A stretch of DNA of 64,000 nucleotides from Ahrensia marina (GTDB taxonomy: Bacteria; Pseudomonadota; Alphaproteobacteria; Rhizobiales; Rhizobiaceae). This document shows, in pieces, positions 1-9,807 of the stretch. The notes beneath the pieces were generated by a model. The model did not search any database. It saw nothing but the letters and a program-made list of their open reading frames with translations, and was not told where the DNA came from. Each line of letters begins with the position of its first letter. The first letter of the stretch is position 1. A program made the translations under genes and the position numbers. The stretch is taken from assembly GCF_001293565.1 (NCBI RefSeq), contig NZ_JXMU01000013.1:62001-126000 (forward strand). The letters are read 5' to 3'.

Positions 1-331
1 TGAAATGCGGGGCGACAATCAGCCGGTCAATCTGTTGATCGGTTGTGTTGGCCAAAACCATAACAGCCCAGTCTCCGGCTGTTTCGCGGTTACTCGCTTG
101 CACTTCAATCGTGCGCACAATGCCTTCGGAATCCGGAGCCGTGGAAACCTGAAACGTTTCGCCGCGGTCTCTGAAAATTGAAATCGCTTTCGTTAGGTCA
201 AGCGCGGTGTCGTCGCGGTTGATGGAAATCGTCTCGGCGCTGAAGGCATTTAACGCGGATAACAGCAATGCGCCGCAAACAAGCAGAGCCTGCAAAACTA
301 TTTTTACAGAAGCGGGTTTGACCAATGCCAT
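1..331 (-). CDS. Sensor protein, N-terminal part only (likely GGDEF/EAL family)
   Basis: The gene starts with ATG at 331 and leaves the window, so only about 110 residues are visible. Residues 1-30 form a signal peptide or membrane anchor with a hydrophobic core ending near Ala-Phe-Ser-Ala-Glu. An extracytoplasmic domain follows, with repeated short beta-like stretches. From memory, this N-terminal type precedes membrane GGDEF/EAL sensor proteins in Rhizobiales, but no catalytic domain is visible here, so that assignment is inference. The ATG directly follows the TGA of the GNAT gene (TGAATG), which suggests translational coupling at the end of the thrC-M16-GNAT run. Confidence 0.6.
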   Translation of the reverse strand, partial: MALVKPASVKIVLQALLVCGALLLSALNAFSAETISINRDDTALDLTKAISIFRDRGETFQVSTAPDSEGIVRTIEVQASNRETAGDWAVMVLANTTDQQIDRLIVAPHF

Positions 332-955
332 TCACGTATCCCCTGATTCAGATCGCAGATTGAAGTCCGCGCCATGCAATGGGTGAATACGTGAATACAA
401 AATATGGTCCTGCCAACTGCCGTTAATTTTCAAATATGATCTTAAGTGTCCTTCACGCTCGAATCCGGCTTTTTCAAGGAGGCCAATTGAACGTATATTT
501 GAGGGAACACAGGCCGCCTCCAAACGGTGAAGATTTAAACTGGAGAATGCAAAATTGCATAAAAGCTCCAGCCCTTCACTCATATGTCCTTGGCCTGCAA
601 AATCCTTTCCAATCCAATAGCCTATCTGGCCTGATTGGGAAACACCGCGACGGACATGTCCAAGACTTATCCCGCCCAAAAGTACTTTGTCCGAGCGGCG
701 TTCAATGAAAAAGGGATAGCCGGTTTGCGCCTTGGTTTCTCTTACGTAGCGCTTGAGCCTTTTGCGGTAAGAATCGCGCGATAAATCATCGCTCGGCCAG
801 CGAGGCTCCCACGGCTGCAAGAAATCGGCACTTGCAGCGCGAAGACGTGACCAGGCCGGATAGTCAGACGCGGTAGGATAGCGCAGTTGTACGGTTTTTC
901 CTTTGGTGACCGGGTCAGTATCTGCGCCTGATATGATAGATAAAATCACACGCAC
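332..955 (-). CDS. GNAT-family N-acetyltransferase, RimJ-like
   Basis: The protein has 207 residues and uses a GTG start. The pattern is that of the RimJ/RimL branch of GNAT enzymes, which transfer acetyl from acetyl-CoA to protein N-termini or small amines. Visible are an early Leu-Arg-Tyr-Pro strand, a central beta strand ending in Gly-Tyr-Trp-Ile-Gly, the CoA loop Gly-Gln-Gly-His-Met-Ser-Glu, and the late Asn-Ile-Arg-Ser-Ile-Gly-Leu-Leu-Glu-Lys-Ala-Gly-Phe signature. It lies 14 bp after the M16 peptidase gene, in the same orientation. The exact substrate cannot be read. A second GTG two codons downstream is an alternative start. Confidence 0.85.
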   Translation of the reverse strand: MRVILSIISGADTDPVTKGKTVQLRYPTASDYPAWSRLRAASADFLQPWEPRWPSDDLSRDSYRKRLKRYVRETKAQTGYPFFIERRSDKVLLGGISLGHVRRGVSQSGQIGYWIGKDFAGQGHMSEGLELLCNFAFSSLNLHRLEAACVPSNIRSIGLLEKAGFEREGHLRSYLKINGSWQDHILYSRIHPLHGADFNLRSESGDT

Positions 956-969
956 ACCATCTTGCGGTT

Positions 970-2283
970 TTATTCAGCCGCGGAAGGAGCGCGATGATGA
1001 ACCGTTCCCTTGTCACCGAATTGAGCTAGTTTCTCAGTAATTTCGCGCATGTCCAGCAAATTGTCTACCGGACCAACGGCAGAGACCGTCGGTTTGGATG
1101 CTGTAAACAAGCGCTGGGCAAGGTCGTTAATGCGCCATGTGTCCAGATTGTCCAAGCGCGATAAAAGTTCAGAGTTTGGAATCGGCCGGCCAAACAAGAG
1201 AATTTGGCGTGCAATTTGTCCCGCTCGGGCAGGCGCGCTCTCGCCGGACATAAGCAAGGAGGCACGGAACTGTGCACGCGCGCGATGAAGTTCAACTTCA
1301 CTGATATCCTGAGACGCGCGTTTGAGTTCGCGCAGAATAATTTCAACAAGTTCAGGTAGATCGCCAGGTTCAGTCGCCGCATGAACGCCAAAAATACCAG
1401 TGTCGGAAAAGCCCCAATGGAAAGCATAGATGGAATAACAGAGGCCGCGTTTCTCGCGAACTTCCTGAAAGAGGCGTGAAGACATACCGCCGCCCAATAG
1501 CATCGCAAGCACCTGGCTCGCATAATAGTCGCGCACGTGATAGGCGCGGCCTTCGAACCCTAAGACCAGCTGCGTGTCTTCAAGTGCGCGCGGTTCGCGG
1601 TAGTCGCCTCCGACATAGTGGGCAACCGGTGAAGTTGAGTATTTTGCGCTTTTTTGAACGGAGGAAAAACGGGATTCGACAAGCTTAACGATATTGTCAT
1701 GGTCCACGGCGCCGGTGGCTGCAAAAACCATACGTTCACCGGAATATTCGCGGTCAATATAGCCGCGTATCATGTCCGGTGTGAAAGATTTCAGCGTTGC
1801 TCTGGTACCGAGAATGGAGCGGCCCAGTGTCTGATGCCGGTAAGCAGCTTCGGTAAAACGGTCAAACACACAATCATCAGGCGTATCGTTTGCCGCGCCC
1901 AATTCCTGAAGAATGACGTGCTTTTCGCGGGCAAGCTCATCTTCGTCAAATTTGGAGTTTTGCAGGATGTCAGCAAGAATATCGACACCAAGTTCAGTGT
2001 CTTCTTTAAGCATGCGCAAATAAAAGGACGTTGTTTCAACACTGGTAGCGGCATTGATATCACCGCCAACATTTTCCACCGACTCGACTAGCTTTTGGGC
2101 GCTGCGGTTTGTTGTGCCTTTAAAGGCCATATGTTCGAGCAGGTGAGCTATGCCATGTTCATCAACCAGCTCATTGCGGGAACCGGCTTTAACCCACATG
2201 CCAAGTGAAATACTTTCGACATGTTCAAAATGTTGAGTGGCAACGGTAATGCCGTTCGCCAATACGGTTGTCTGCACCGTCAT
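970..2283 (-). CDS. M16-family zinc metallopeptidase (mitochondrial processing peptidase-like)
   Basis: The protein has 437 residues. The inverted zinc motif HLLEH is at residues 47-51 and the distal glutamate is near residue 127, so the active site is complete. The C-terminal half carries the inactive M16C repeat with the glycine-rich Leu-Leu-Gly-Gly-Gly-Met-Ser-Ser-Arg-Leu-Phe stretch that contacts substrate. This is the single-chain bacterial relative of the mitochondrial processing peptidase beta subunit; no signal peptide is seen, so it is probably cytoplasmic. It follows thrC by 59 bp in the same orientation, a common rhizobial order. Its cellular substrate cannot be inferred from the sequence. 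Confidence 0.93.
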   Translation of the reverse strand: MTVQTTVLANGITVATQHFEHVESISLGMWVKAGSRNELVDEHGIAHLLEHMAFKGTTNRSAQKLVESVENVGGDINAATSVETTSFYLRMLKEDTELGVDILADILQNSKFDEDELAREKHVILQELGAANDTPDDCVFDRFTEAAYRHQTLGRSILGTRATLKSFTPDMIRGYIDREYSGERMVFAATGAVDHDNIVKLVESRFSSVQKSAKYSTSPVAHYVGGDYREPRALEDTQLVLGFEGRAYHVRDYYASQVLAMLLGGGMSSRLFQEVREKRGLCYSIYAFHWGFSDTGIFGVHAATEPGDLPELVEIILRELKRASQDISEVELHRARAQFRASLLMSGESAPARAGQIARQILLFGRPIPNSELLSRLDNLDTWRINDLAQRLFTASKPTVSAVGPVDNLLDMREITEKLAQFGDKGTVHHRAPSAAE

Positions 2284-2297
2284 TAATGTACTCCCGT

Positions 2298-2332
2298 GCC
2301 GGTCATCTTGGCCTTTGCAAGGCCGTGCCGGC
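2298..2332. other. Hairpin between thrC and the M16 gene
   Basis: Nested inverted repeats fill the gap: GGCCTT/AAGGCC with a three-base loop inside GCCGG/CCGGC arms. On the minus strand no T-run follows, so it does not look like an intrinsic terminator. It may protect or separate the thrC part of a joint mRNA. Confidence 0.4.
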
Positions 2333-2342
2333 TTGTTCTTTA

Positions 2343-3734
2343 TTAAGCACGTGTGTGCTTTGAAATGTAATCTTCTATTATTTTTAAGTCAGATGAAAGG
2401 GGGGTGAAGTTTTCTTTACGTGACATCAGGTCACCCAGCCAAAGCGGCAGGCGTGGCTCAATGCCCGTTGCCTGCTTAACCGCATCAGGAAATTTGGCTG
2501 GATGAGCAGTACCAAGAACGATCATTGGTATGCCTTGCTGCTTGTGTGCGCGTGCAACATGAACGCCCACGGCGCTGTGCGGATCAAGCGTATAGCTGCA
2601 TTGTTCCGCAACAGCTTTGATCGTTTCCTCTGCTGCCAGAACATCTGCCCGCCCAGCAAGAAATCCGGCACGGATGGCTTTAAGCGTTTCCGGTTTGATG
2701 GTGAACTCGCCTGATTGTTTTAGCGTTCCCATATAGGCTGTGACTTCCCGGTCATCATCGCCGGATGCCTTGAATAGAAGACGTTCGAAGTTTGACGAAA
2801 TTTGAATGTCCATAGAAGGTGAGGTTGTCTCCACAACACCGGACATTGAGTAAGTGCCGGTTTCCAGCGTGCGCGCCAAAATGTCATTGTCATTCGTCGC
2901 AATCACCAATTTATCAACCGGTAAGCCCATTTGTTTTGCGGCATAGCCCGCAAAAATATCACCGAAATTGCCTGTCGGCACACAGAACGACACGGGCCGG
3001 TGCGGGGCGCCCAGTGATACAGCACTTGTGAAGTAATAAACAATCTGGGCCATGATCCGCGCCCAGTTAATCGAATTGATGCCGGAAAGGCTGACGCTAT
3101 TGCGAAATTCAACATGGTTGAACATCGCTTTGACGTGGTCCTGACAATCATCAAAATTACCTTCAATGGCCAGCGCATGGACGTTCGGCGCTGTTGAAGA
3201 GGTCATCTGGCGTTGCTGGACAGGCGAGACACGACCTTGCGGAAACAGGATAAACATGTCTGTACGGTCACGACCGGCAAACGCCTCAATGGCCGCGCCG
3301 CCGGTATCGCCTGAAGTCGCCCCGACAATTGTCGCACGCTGGTCACGCTCTGTGAGAACATGATCCATCAAACGGCCGATCAACTGCATAGCCACATCTT
3401 TAAACGCCAGCGTTGGACCGTGGAAAAGCTCTAACAAAAATTCGTTGTCGCCAGTCTGAACCAGCGGGCAAACCGCATCGTGCCTGAATGTCGCATAGCT
3501 TTCCCGAACGATGCTTTCAAAAGCTGTACGGTCTATCTCACCTTCCACAAATGGCCACATGATCTGAATGGCAACATCTGCGTAGCTCTTGCCTGCCATT
3601 TTGGCGATTTCGGTTTGTGAAAACTGGGGCCAGCTTTCAGGCACAAAAAGGCCACCATCAGAGGCGAGACCGGCAAGCATTGTGTCACGGAAACTTAAGG
3701 CAGTAGACTGGCCACGCGTCGAAACATATTTCAC
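2343..3734 (-). CDS. thrC: Threonine synthase
   Basis: The protein has 463 residues and uses a GTG start. It converts O-phosphohomoserine to threonine with pyridoxal phosphate. The PLP lysine is Lys112 in the motif His-Gly-Pro-Thr-Leu-Ala-Phe-Lys-Asp. The phosphate-binding Ser-Gly-Asp-Thr-Gly-Gly loop follows at about residue 140, and a Gly-Asn-Phe-Gly-Asp segment lies further on. The N-terminal Lys-Tyr-Val-Ser-Thr-Arg-Gly is typical of the long form found in alphaproteobacteria and yeast. It heads the leftward thrC, M16, GNAT and sensor run. I found no attenuator-like leader in the bases upstream. Confidence 0.95.
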   Translation of the reverse strand: MKYVSTRGQSTALSFRDTMLAGLASDGGLFVPESWPQFSQTEIAKMAGKSYADVAIQIMWPFVEGEIDRTAFESIVRESYATFRHDAVCPLVQTGDNEFLLELFHGPTLAFKDVAMQLIGRLMDHVLTERDQRATIVGATSGDTGGAAIEAFAGRDRTDMFILFPQGRVSPVQQRQMTSSTAPNVHALAIEGNFDDCQDHVKAMFNHVEFRNSVSLSGINSINWARIMAQIVYYFTSAVSLGAPHRPVSFCVPTGNFGDIFAGYAAKQMGLPVDKLVIATNDNDILARTLETGTYSMSGVVETTSPSMDIQISSNFERLLFKASGDDDREVTAYMGTLKQSGEFTIKPETLKAIRAGFLAGRADVLAAEETIKAVAEQCSYTLDPHSAVGVHVARAHKQQGIPMIVLGTAHPAKFPDAVKQATGIEPRLPLWLGDLMSRKENFTPLSSDLKIIEDYISKHTRA

Positions 3735-3970
3735 AGCTGTTAAAACCTTTTAGGATAAGCGGAAGCATTTCTTGCTCCCATTTTTCAATCTGCCGCTCAT
3801 TAGCGTAAAATATGCTGTGCTGCAAAGGTTTGCACATAAAAATGACATCAAATGGCTTGTGGCAATAGCGAGAACAAGAGTTGACCTAATGCTGCCCAAT
3901 TGCGCATAGAAGAGTGCAGAAGAATTCATGTCCGCTCTAAAGCGTTGCAAGTGAAGGCAGAGGTTTAAAA

Positions 3971-4540
3971 ATGGCATTGTTGGTGAGTAGTAAGAGCTTT
4001 GACTTAGGTAAGTTCGTTCGTGCCGGAATATTGGCTGTATCGGCAATTGCATTGGCTTCTTGCCAGACAGCAACAACCGAAGACACTTTAAATGTTGCTG
4101 AAGACCCGGTTACCGAAGACGATCTGCGTGCATACTGCCCACGGGTCACGCTAAATGAAGGCACCGCTTATTTCAGAACCTACACAAAGGGTAATGACGG
4201 CAATGCCGATGAAATTATCTATCAGGCAATCATTTCTGATGTCACCAGAACCTGTAAATATCGCAACGGCCAACTCTTCATTACAGTTGCTGCGGCCGGA
4301 CGCGTTGTAAACGGTCCGAAGGGTACGGGCGGTAATATTACGATGCCAATTCGCGTTGCGGTTAAATCAGGCGAGGGTCTGCCATATTCGCGGCTCGGCA
4401 AGTTTGAAGTTGCTGTCACGCCCGGTGCCGGTGCGTCGCAATTTATTTACAAGGACGACCAGATTGTTCTGCCGGAACCTACCGTACGCAATATCCAAAT
4501 TCTGGTTGGCTTTGACGAAGGCCCGTACACAACACCTTAA
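3971..4540 (+). CDS. Putative lipoprotein, conserved hypothetical
   Basis: The protein has 189 residues. A basic N-terminus and a hydrophobic segment end in the lipobox Leu-Ala-Ser-Cys, with Cys31 as the predicted acylated residue, so the mature protein should be membrane-anchored in the periplasm. The rest is a beta-rich domain with Cys residues near positions 58 and 97 that could form a disulfide, and no catalytic motif I recognise. It is a single gene, convergent with the glucosylglycerate operon and divergent from thrC. A purine-rich stretch (AAGGCAGAGG) lies upstream of the ATG. The function is unknown. Confidence 0.75.
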   Translation: MALLVSSKSFDLGKFVRAGILAVSAIALASCQTATTEDTLNVAEDPVTEDDLRAYCPRVTLNEGTAYFRTYTKGNDGNADEIIYQAIISDVTRTCKYRNGQLFITVAAAGRVVNGPKGTGGNITMPIRVAVKSGEGLPYSRLGKFEVAVTPGAGASQFIYKDDQIVLPEPTVRNIQILVGFDEGPYTTP

Positions 4541-4548
4541 TCGGAAAA

Positions 4549-5766
4549 CTAGCCTTCTTTGTCTGCTTTAACAGCAGAAAGAAGGTTGGGGAGAATATCA
4601 GGGTCTGCCGACTGGACACGGCTCCAATTGGGGATAAATGGTGTCTCCATTGGATTGTCGAGAAAGACGTGTCCGGCTTCGACGATGTTTGCCGCAAAAA
4701 GTTCGACCGCCTCTTCTTCTGCGTGGCGGTCAACATGATAACCATTAAAGACCGCATCATTGTAATACATCTCAATCAGATCGAGTGCGATACGATAGTA
4801 AGTCGCTTTTAAACTGCGGAATCGTTCATTGCTGAATGTGACGCCATCTGTAGCCAATTTGCGGAATAGTGCTTTGGCGATGTCTGCGGACATACGCGAA
4901 AGGCCCTTGTTCGCATCTTCTTTTGAAAGTGGCTGATGTTTGTGATCATAAGCATCGGAAATATCGACCTGACAAACCGAGTTGCGGTTCAAATTACGCC
5001 AGACCTCGGATAAAACACCGATCTCCAACCCCCAGTCAGACGGGATACGCATGGTCGGTAAAATTGAGGTGCGCATCGCGAATTCACCGGCCAGCGGATA
5101 TCTGAACCCTTGCAAATATTCGACATAATCACTGTGACCGCATGTTTTTTGCAAGGCGAGCAGCAAAGGCGTGACGAGAAGGCGTGTCACGCGTCCGTTC
5201 AGTTTGCCATCCGCGATGCGCGGGTAATAGCCTTTGCAAAACTGGTAGGGAAAATTGGGATTGGCAACGGGGTAGATCAGGCGCGCCAGCATTTCACGCT
5301 TATAGGTAACAATATCGCAATCATGCAGAGCGACCACATCCGAGTTTTGTGAGGCAAGTGTATAGCCGATACAATACCAGACGTTACGGCCTTTACCTGC
5401 CTCTTTGGGGGCGATGTTTACCTCTTCCAGCCGGTTGTGAATGGCCCGCAAGCGCGGTCCGTCATTCCATAAAATGTCATGCTGTTGCGGTAGAATGGAG
5501 AAGTATTGTTTGGCAAATTTAAACTCGTCTTCATTCGCCTGATCCAGACCGATAACAATGTTGTTGATATAGTCCGCATTGCACAGCTCATCGACAATAC
5601 CTGCCAGAGCCGGTGTTTGAAGTTCGGAAAAGAGAGACGGTAATATGAGTGTGATCTTCCGGTTTCTTGCAAAAGAGCGCAGTTGATTTTCAATTTCTTT
5701 AACCGGCATTTTTGACAAGTTATGAAGTGTTGCAACACTTCCATTCTGGTGGAAGTCACCCATCAT
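4549..5766 (-). CDS. gpgS: Glucosyl-3-phosphoglycerate synthase-like glycosyltransferase (GT81)
   Basis: The protein has 405 residues. It is predicted to transfer glucose from a nucleotide-glucose donor to 3-phosphoglycerate, the first step of glucosylglycerate synthesis. The N-terminal Rossmann-like half contains the Gly-Lys-Gly-Arg-Asn segment near residues 125-129 and the metal-binding Asp-Cys-Asp at 149-151. A GT81-type Gly-Glu-Phe-Ala-Met and Trp-Gly-Leu-Glu-Ile-Gly segment follows. The ATG directly follows the TAG of the phosphatase gene. A mannosyl donor (MpgS-like activity) is possible. The partner genes agree with glucosylglycerate. Confidence 0.85.
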   Translation of the reverse strand: MMGDFHQNGSVATLHNLSKMPVKEIENQLRSFARNRKITLILPSLFSELQTPALAGIVDELCNADYINNIVIGLDQANEDEFKFAKQYFSILPQQHDILWNDGPRLRAIHNRLEEVNIAPKEAGKGRNVWYCIGYTLASQNSDVVALHDCDIVTYKREMLARLIYPVANPNFPYQFCKGYYPRIADGKLNGRVTRLLVTPLLLALQKTCGHSDYVEYLQGFRYPLAGEFAMRTSILPTMRIPSDWGLEIGVLSEVWRNLNRNSVCQVDISDAYDHKHQPLSKEDANKGLSRMSADIAKALFRKLATDGVTFSNERFRSLKATYYRIALDLIEMYYNDAVFNGYHVDRHAEEEAVELFAANIVEAGHVFLDNPMETPFIPNWSRVQSADPDILPNLLSAVKADKEG

Positions 5767-6573
5767 CTAATCCTTTTCATGCATTGGTTTTAAAGTCGCG
5801 TATTTTTTAACAAGTTCAAGCACAGTCAGGTTCCAACCTTCGGGACCGTTTTTATCTGCCCCTATAATTTGTCCGCTCATTTCTCCGGCGAGAGGCTTTA
5901 TACCGCCATGAGCAGGATTTGGAATGATGACACCAATGTCTGCGGCTTCAATTAAACCGATATCGTTTGGCGCATCGCCGAGAGCTATTGAAAATGTTGC
6001 ATTTTCTTGCTCCGCTATAATGGCCCGCATTTGTTCGGCCTTATCGCCTCCGAACGAAAATGTAAGAAACCGGCCGCCTTGTTTTGCCAAAAGCCCGGCA
6101 GATTTTGCCGCTTCAATAAATGCTTGCCGTTCCTTGTCAGTGCCATGAAAGAGACCAGGCTCTGAAAATTGACGCTGTTTAGCAAGCTGCGCAGCATCGT
6201 GGGAAAGGCTGGTCGCGGCGACGACATCTTCAACCGTCATTTGTGAAAAGCCGGTAAACCTTGAGCGTAGATCATCAGGCAAACTATCAAGTCTGGTTTG
6301 GATTTCTTGATAGCGCCCGTCCTGTTCGCTTGCCTGCGCATTTGGAGATAAAAGACCTGCGCCATTTTCGACAATTGCAGGGCAATGTGTAAAGCCTAGT
6401 TCTGCGCGAAGAGGCGCAATTTCGGCAGCCGTTTTGGAGGACGCCAATATCAGCCCGATATTGTGTTGCCGTAACATTTCAATCGCGGGCAGGGCGGCAT
6501 CATAGCTATAGGTTTCATGATCCAGCAATGTGCCATCAAGATCAGTAAAGACGAGTAGCTTGCGATCTGCCAT
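5767..6573 (-). CDS. HAD phosphatase, mannosyl/glucosyl-3-phosphoglycerate phosphatase family
   Basis: The protein has 268 residues from the chosen ATG. HAD motif I is Phe-Thr-Asp-Leu-Asp-Gly-Thr near the start, and motif IV is Gly-Asp-Ala-Pro-Asn-Asp; a C2B-type cap lies between, as in the MPGP family. It would remove the phosphate from glucosyl-3-phosphoglycerate to release glucosylglycerate. I chose the ATG at 6573 because it overlaps the stop of the GH13 gene as TAATG, a common coupling arrangement. An upstream ATG at 6600 in the same frame would add nine residues. Confidence 0.85.
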   Translation of the reverse strand: MADRKLLVFTDLDGTLLDHETYSYDAALPAIEMLRQHNIGLILASSKTAAEIAPLRAELGFTHCPAIVENGAGLLSPNAQASEQDGRYQEIQTRLDSLPDDLRSRFTGFSQMTVEDVVAATSLSHDAAQLAKQRQFSEPGLFHGTDKERQAFIEAAKSAGLLAKQGGRFLTFSFGGDKAEQMRAIIAEQENATFSIALGDAPNDIGLIEAADIGVIIPNPAHGGIKPLAGEMSGQIIGADKNGPEGWNLTVLELVKKYATLKPMHEKD

Positions 6574-8351
6574 TAATTCGGCATCCGGTTGGTGATCCAC
6601 ATGGTTTGATAGGGCGCCAGTGTCAGGTCGCCTTCCAGTGATTCAATAGGATCACCTGTAAGCAGGTCGATCCAGTCATTACCGTCAATAAGGTTGAGCG
6701 AAACCGCAGGCAAAGCAATCTCGTTTTTTGTAAGATTGGAAATCGCAAAAATTGACTGCGCCCGATCAAGACTTTGCCTCCAGAAACCAAAAATTTCGTC
6801 GCCAAGATGTAACGTAAACTGTGTGGCATTTGGATGAAAGGCCGGTTGTTTGCTGCGCACTCTTATCCGGCGCTTAAGTTCTTTGAAAACGAGTGCCCGC
6901 GGTTCGTTCTCATCTTCAAGAACCTTGCGCAAATCGGTATAATTAAACCGTGTGCGGTTGATGGCGCGGTTATAGCCAAGGCGCTCGACGCCTTCTGTAT
7001 CATTACCGGCAGCAACCAGAGAGTGCAGATAAAAGGCCGGTATGCCTTCCAGCCCCATAGCAATCGTCTGGCTGCATATGAATCTTTCTGCTTGGAATTC
7101 GTCAACACCATCGACGGTGCCTTTAAAAGCATCATAAAGGGCGACGTTTAACTCATAGGGTTTCGGGCCGTCTTTTGTCTCACGCATTGAAATACGCGCG
7201 CCATAATTTTGTACAGTATTGAGCATTTCGGTCAGCTGATCATTGGGGATGATACCTTCGGCCGGCCGCAATCCGATACCGTCATGAGACGCGGTAAAAT
7301 TAAAATACGTACATCCAAGCTGGGCAGGCGGCATGCTCATTTGCCATGCTTTTAAATATTTTGATGTGCCTTTTAGAAGGGCGTGAAGGACTAATGGCGG
7401 CAATGAAAAATTATAGACCATATGGGCTTCATTGCGGTTGCCGAAATAACTAAGATTTTCCGCGCGCGGCACATTCGTCTCGGTAATGAGGAGAACCCGT
7501 TCTTCGCAATAGTCGCAAAGTAAGCGCATCACTTTTACAATGTCATGCGTCTGCTTGAGATGAATGCTGCTTGTACCAGCCTGTTTCCAAACAAATGCCA
7601 CGGCATCAAGACGCACTGTGCGAACACCCATGTCGATGTGAAACCGCAATATTTCGAGAAACTCTAACAAAACCTCCGGATTGCGGAAATCAAAGTCCAC
7701 TTGATCATGGCTAAAGGTACACCAGACATATTTTGTACCATTCGCCGTTTCGACCTCGCGCAAAAGAGGATGTGCCCTTGGACGGACAACATCGCTCAAA
7801 TCATCGTCCGGCGATGCTTCAAAGAAATATTTGTCGTAAGGCGGGTGCCCTTGCAAATATTCATTGAACCAGACGCTTTGACTGGAGCCATGGTTTAAAA
7901 CCAAGTCAGACATCAAGCGGAAATGCTCACTGATTCTGGTGATGTCTTCCCAGGCACCCAGTTCACTATTGACCTGCCGGTAATCGGTTACAGCAAAGCC
8001 GTCATCAGAGGTGAAGGGGAAAAACGGTAAAATGTGAATTCCGTTTATCGTACCTTCCAGATGTTGTTCTGCAAAATCGCGTAATAGATCCAGCGGCTTA
8101 TGTTCACCGTCCACAATCGTATTACCGTAAGCAATCAAGTAGTTGTCTTTTTCACTCCATTGCGCATTGCCGGCAATACGTCCCCGCATGCGCGGGCGCT
8201 GTCCATCGCGCCAGAAACGGTCAATGACTTCTTGGCTGAGCGCTGCTGTGTCGTGGTCAGGATAAATTGACGAAATTAGCTGCGCCAGATTGTTCATTAA
8301 ACGCTGTGATACTTTTTCAGTTTGCGTTTTCAGCACGAACGACTCCGTCAT
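6573..8351 (-). CDS. GH13 glucosylglycerate/sucrose phosphorylase family protein
   Basis: The protein has 592 residues. GH13 catalytic residues are in place: nucleophile Asp249 in Val-Arg-Leu-Asp-Ala-Val, acid/base Glu291 in Ile-Thr-Glu-Thr-Asn, and the transition-state pair His356-Asp357 in Ala-Ser-His-Asp-Gly. The sequence type is that of sucrose phosphorylase relatives (GH13_18), whose members cleave an alpha-glucoside with phosphate to give glucose 1-phosphate. Glucosylglycerate is the likely substrate because the synthase and phosphatase follow in the same operon. No signal peptide is present, so it acts in the cytoplasm. It is divergent from ccrM with a 223-bp shared upstream region. 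Confidence 0.82.
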   Translation of the reverse strand: MTESFVLKTQTEKVSQRLMNNLAQLISSIYPDHDTAALSQEVIDRFWRDGQRPRMRGRIAGNAQWSEKDNYLIAYGNTIVDGEHKPLDLLRDFAEQHLEGTINGIHILPFFPFTSDDGFAVTDYRQVNSELGAWEDITRISEHFRLMSDLVLNHGSSQSVWFNEYLQGHPPYDKYFFEASPDDDLSDVVRPRAHPLLREVETANGTKYVWCTFSHDQVDFDFRNPEVLLEFLEILRFHIDMGVRTVRLDAVAFVWKQAGTSSIHLKQTHDIVKVMRLLCDYCEERVLLITETNVPRAENLSYFGNRNEAHMVYNFSLPPLVLHALLKGTSKYLKAWQMSMPPAQLGCTYFNFTASHDGIGLRPAEGIIPNDQLTEMLNTVQNYGARISMRETKDGPKPYELNVALYDAFKGTVDGVDEFQAERFICSQTIAMGLEGIPAFYLHSLVAAGNDTEGVERLGYNRAINRTRFNYTDLRKVLEDENEPRALVFKELKRRIRVRSKQPAFHPNATQFTLHLGDEIFGFWRQSLDRAQSIFAISNLTKNEIALPAVSLNLIDGNDWIDLLTGDPIESLEGDLTLAPYQTMWITNRMPN

Positions 8352-8475
8352 CTACTCAATTATTGAAACATTTGGGAGCAGTAGAGGCAAACTGTCCAGC
8401 CAAGGCGCTGCACAAATGTTTTCTTTTCTGCTTAAATTTTGGGCAGGGCGGGAGCGCGCATTCATAAAGTTCAAA

Positions 8476-8503
8476 TTAACACAATTTAATTGCCATTAAC
8501 CAT
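8476..8503 (+). promoter_or_regulatory. Candidate CtrA-binding region upstream of ccrM
   Basis: Three TTAA elements start at 8476, 8486 and 8496, spaced exactly ten bases apart. The last reads TTAACCAT (8496-8503), the half-site motif described for CtrA in Caulobacter. The classic full site is TTAA-N7-TTAA, while here the spacing is N6, so binding is inferred. ccrM is a known CtrA target in Caulobacter. The position is 72-99 bases before the ccrM start. Confidence 0.45.
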
Positions 8504-8550
8504 AAACGTTCACCAGACATTTACCCTGATCAGTAACCATAGGCGCATAG

Positions 8551-9717
<1,167 letters not shown>

Positions 9718-9772
9718 ACGCAATTTACAGCTTAGCTTGGCCTCCAGTATCTCGTACCAAGCCTACTGAGAG

Positions 9773-9805
9773 AACGCTCCGGCAGCAATGTCGGAGCGTT
9801 TTCAG
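9773..9805 (+). terminator. Intrinsic terminator after ccrM
   Basis: A perfect nine-base-pair stem, AACGCTCCG with CGGAGCGTT and a ten-base loop, is followed by a T-rich stretch on the plus strand. It lies in the gap between convergent ccrM and the HAD gene. Confidence 0.85.
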
Positions 9806-9807
9806 TT

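Noticed and set aside
1654-2091. 145-residue plus-strand frame
   Set aside because: Antisense to the M16 peptidase gene over its catalytic domain.
3750-4076. 108-residue minus-strand frame upstream of thrC
   Set aside because: Unusual composition with many Ser, Leu and Cys residues, no ribosome site, and it overlaps the lipoprotein start on the other strand.
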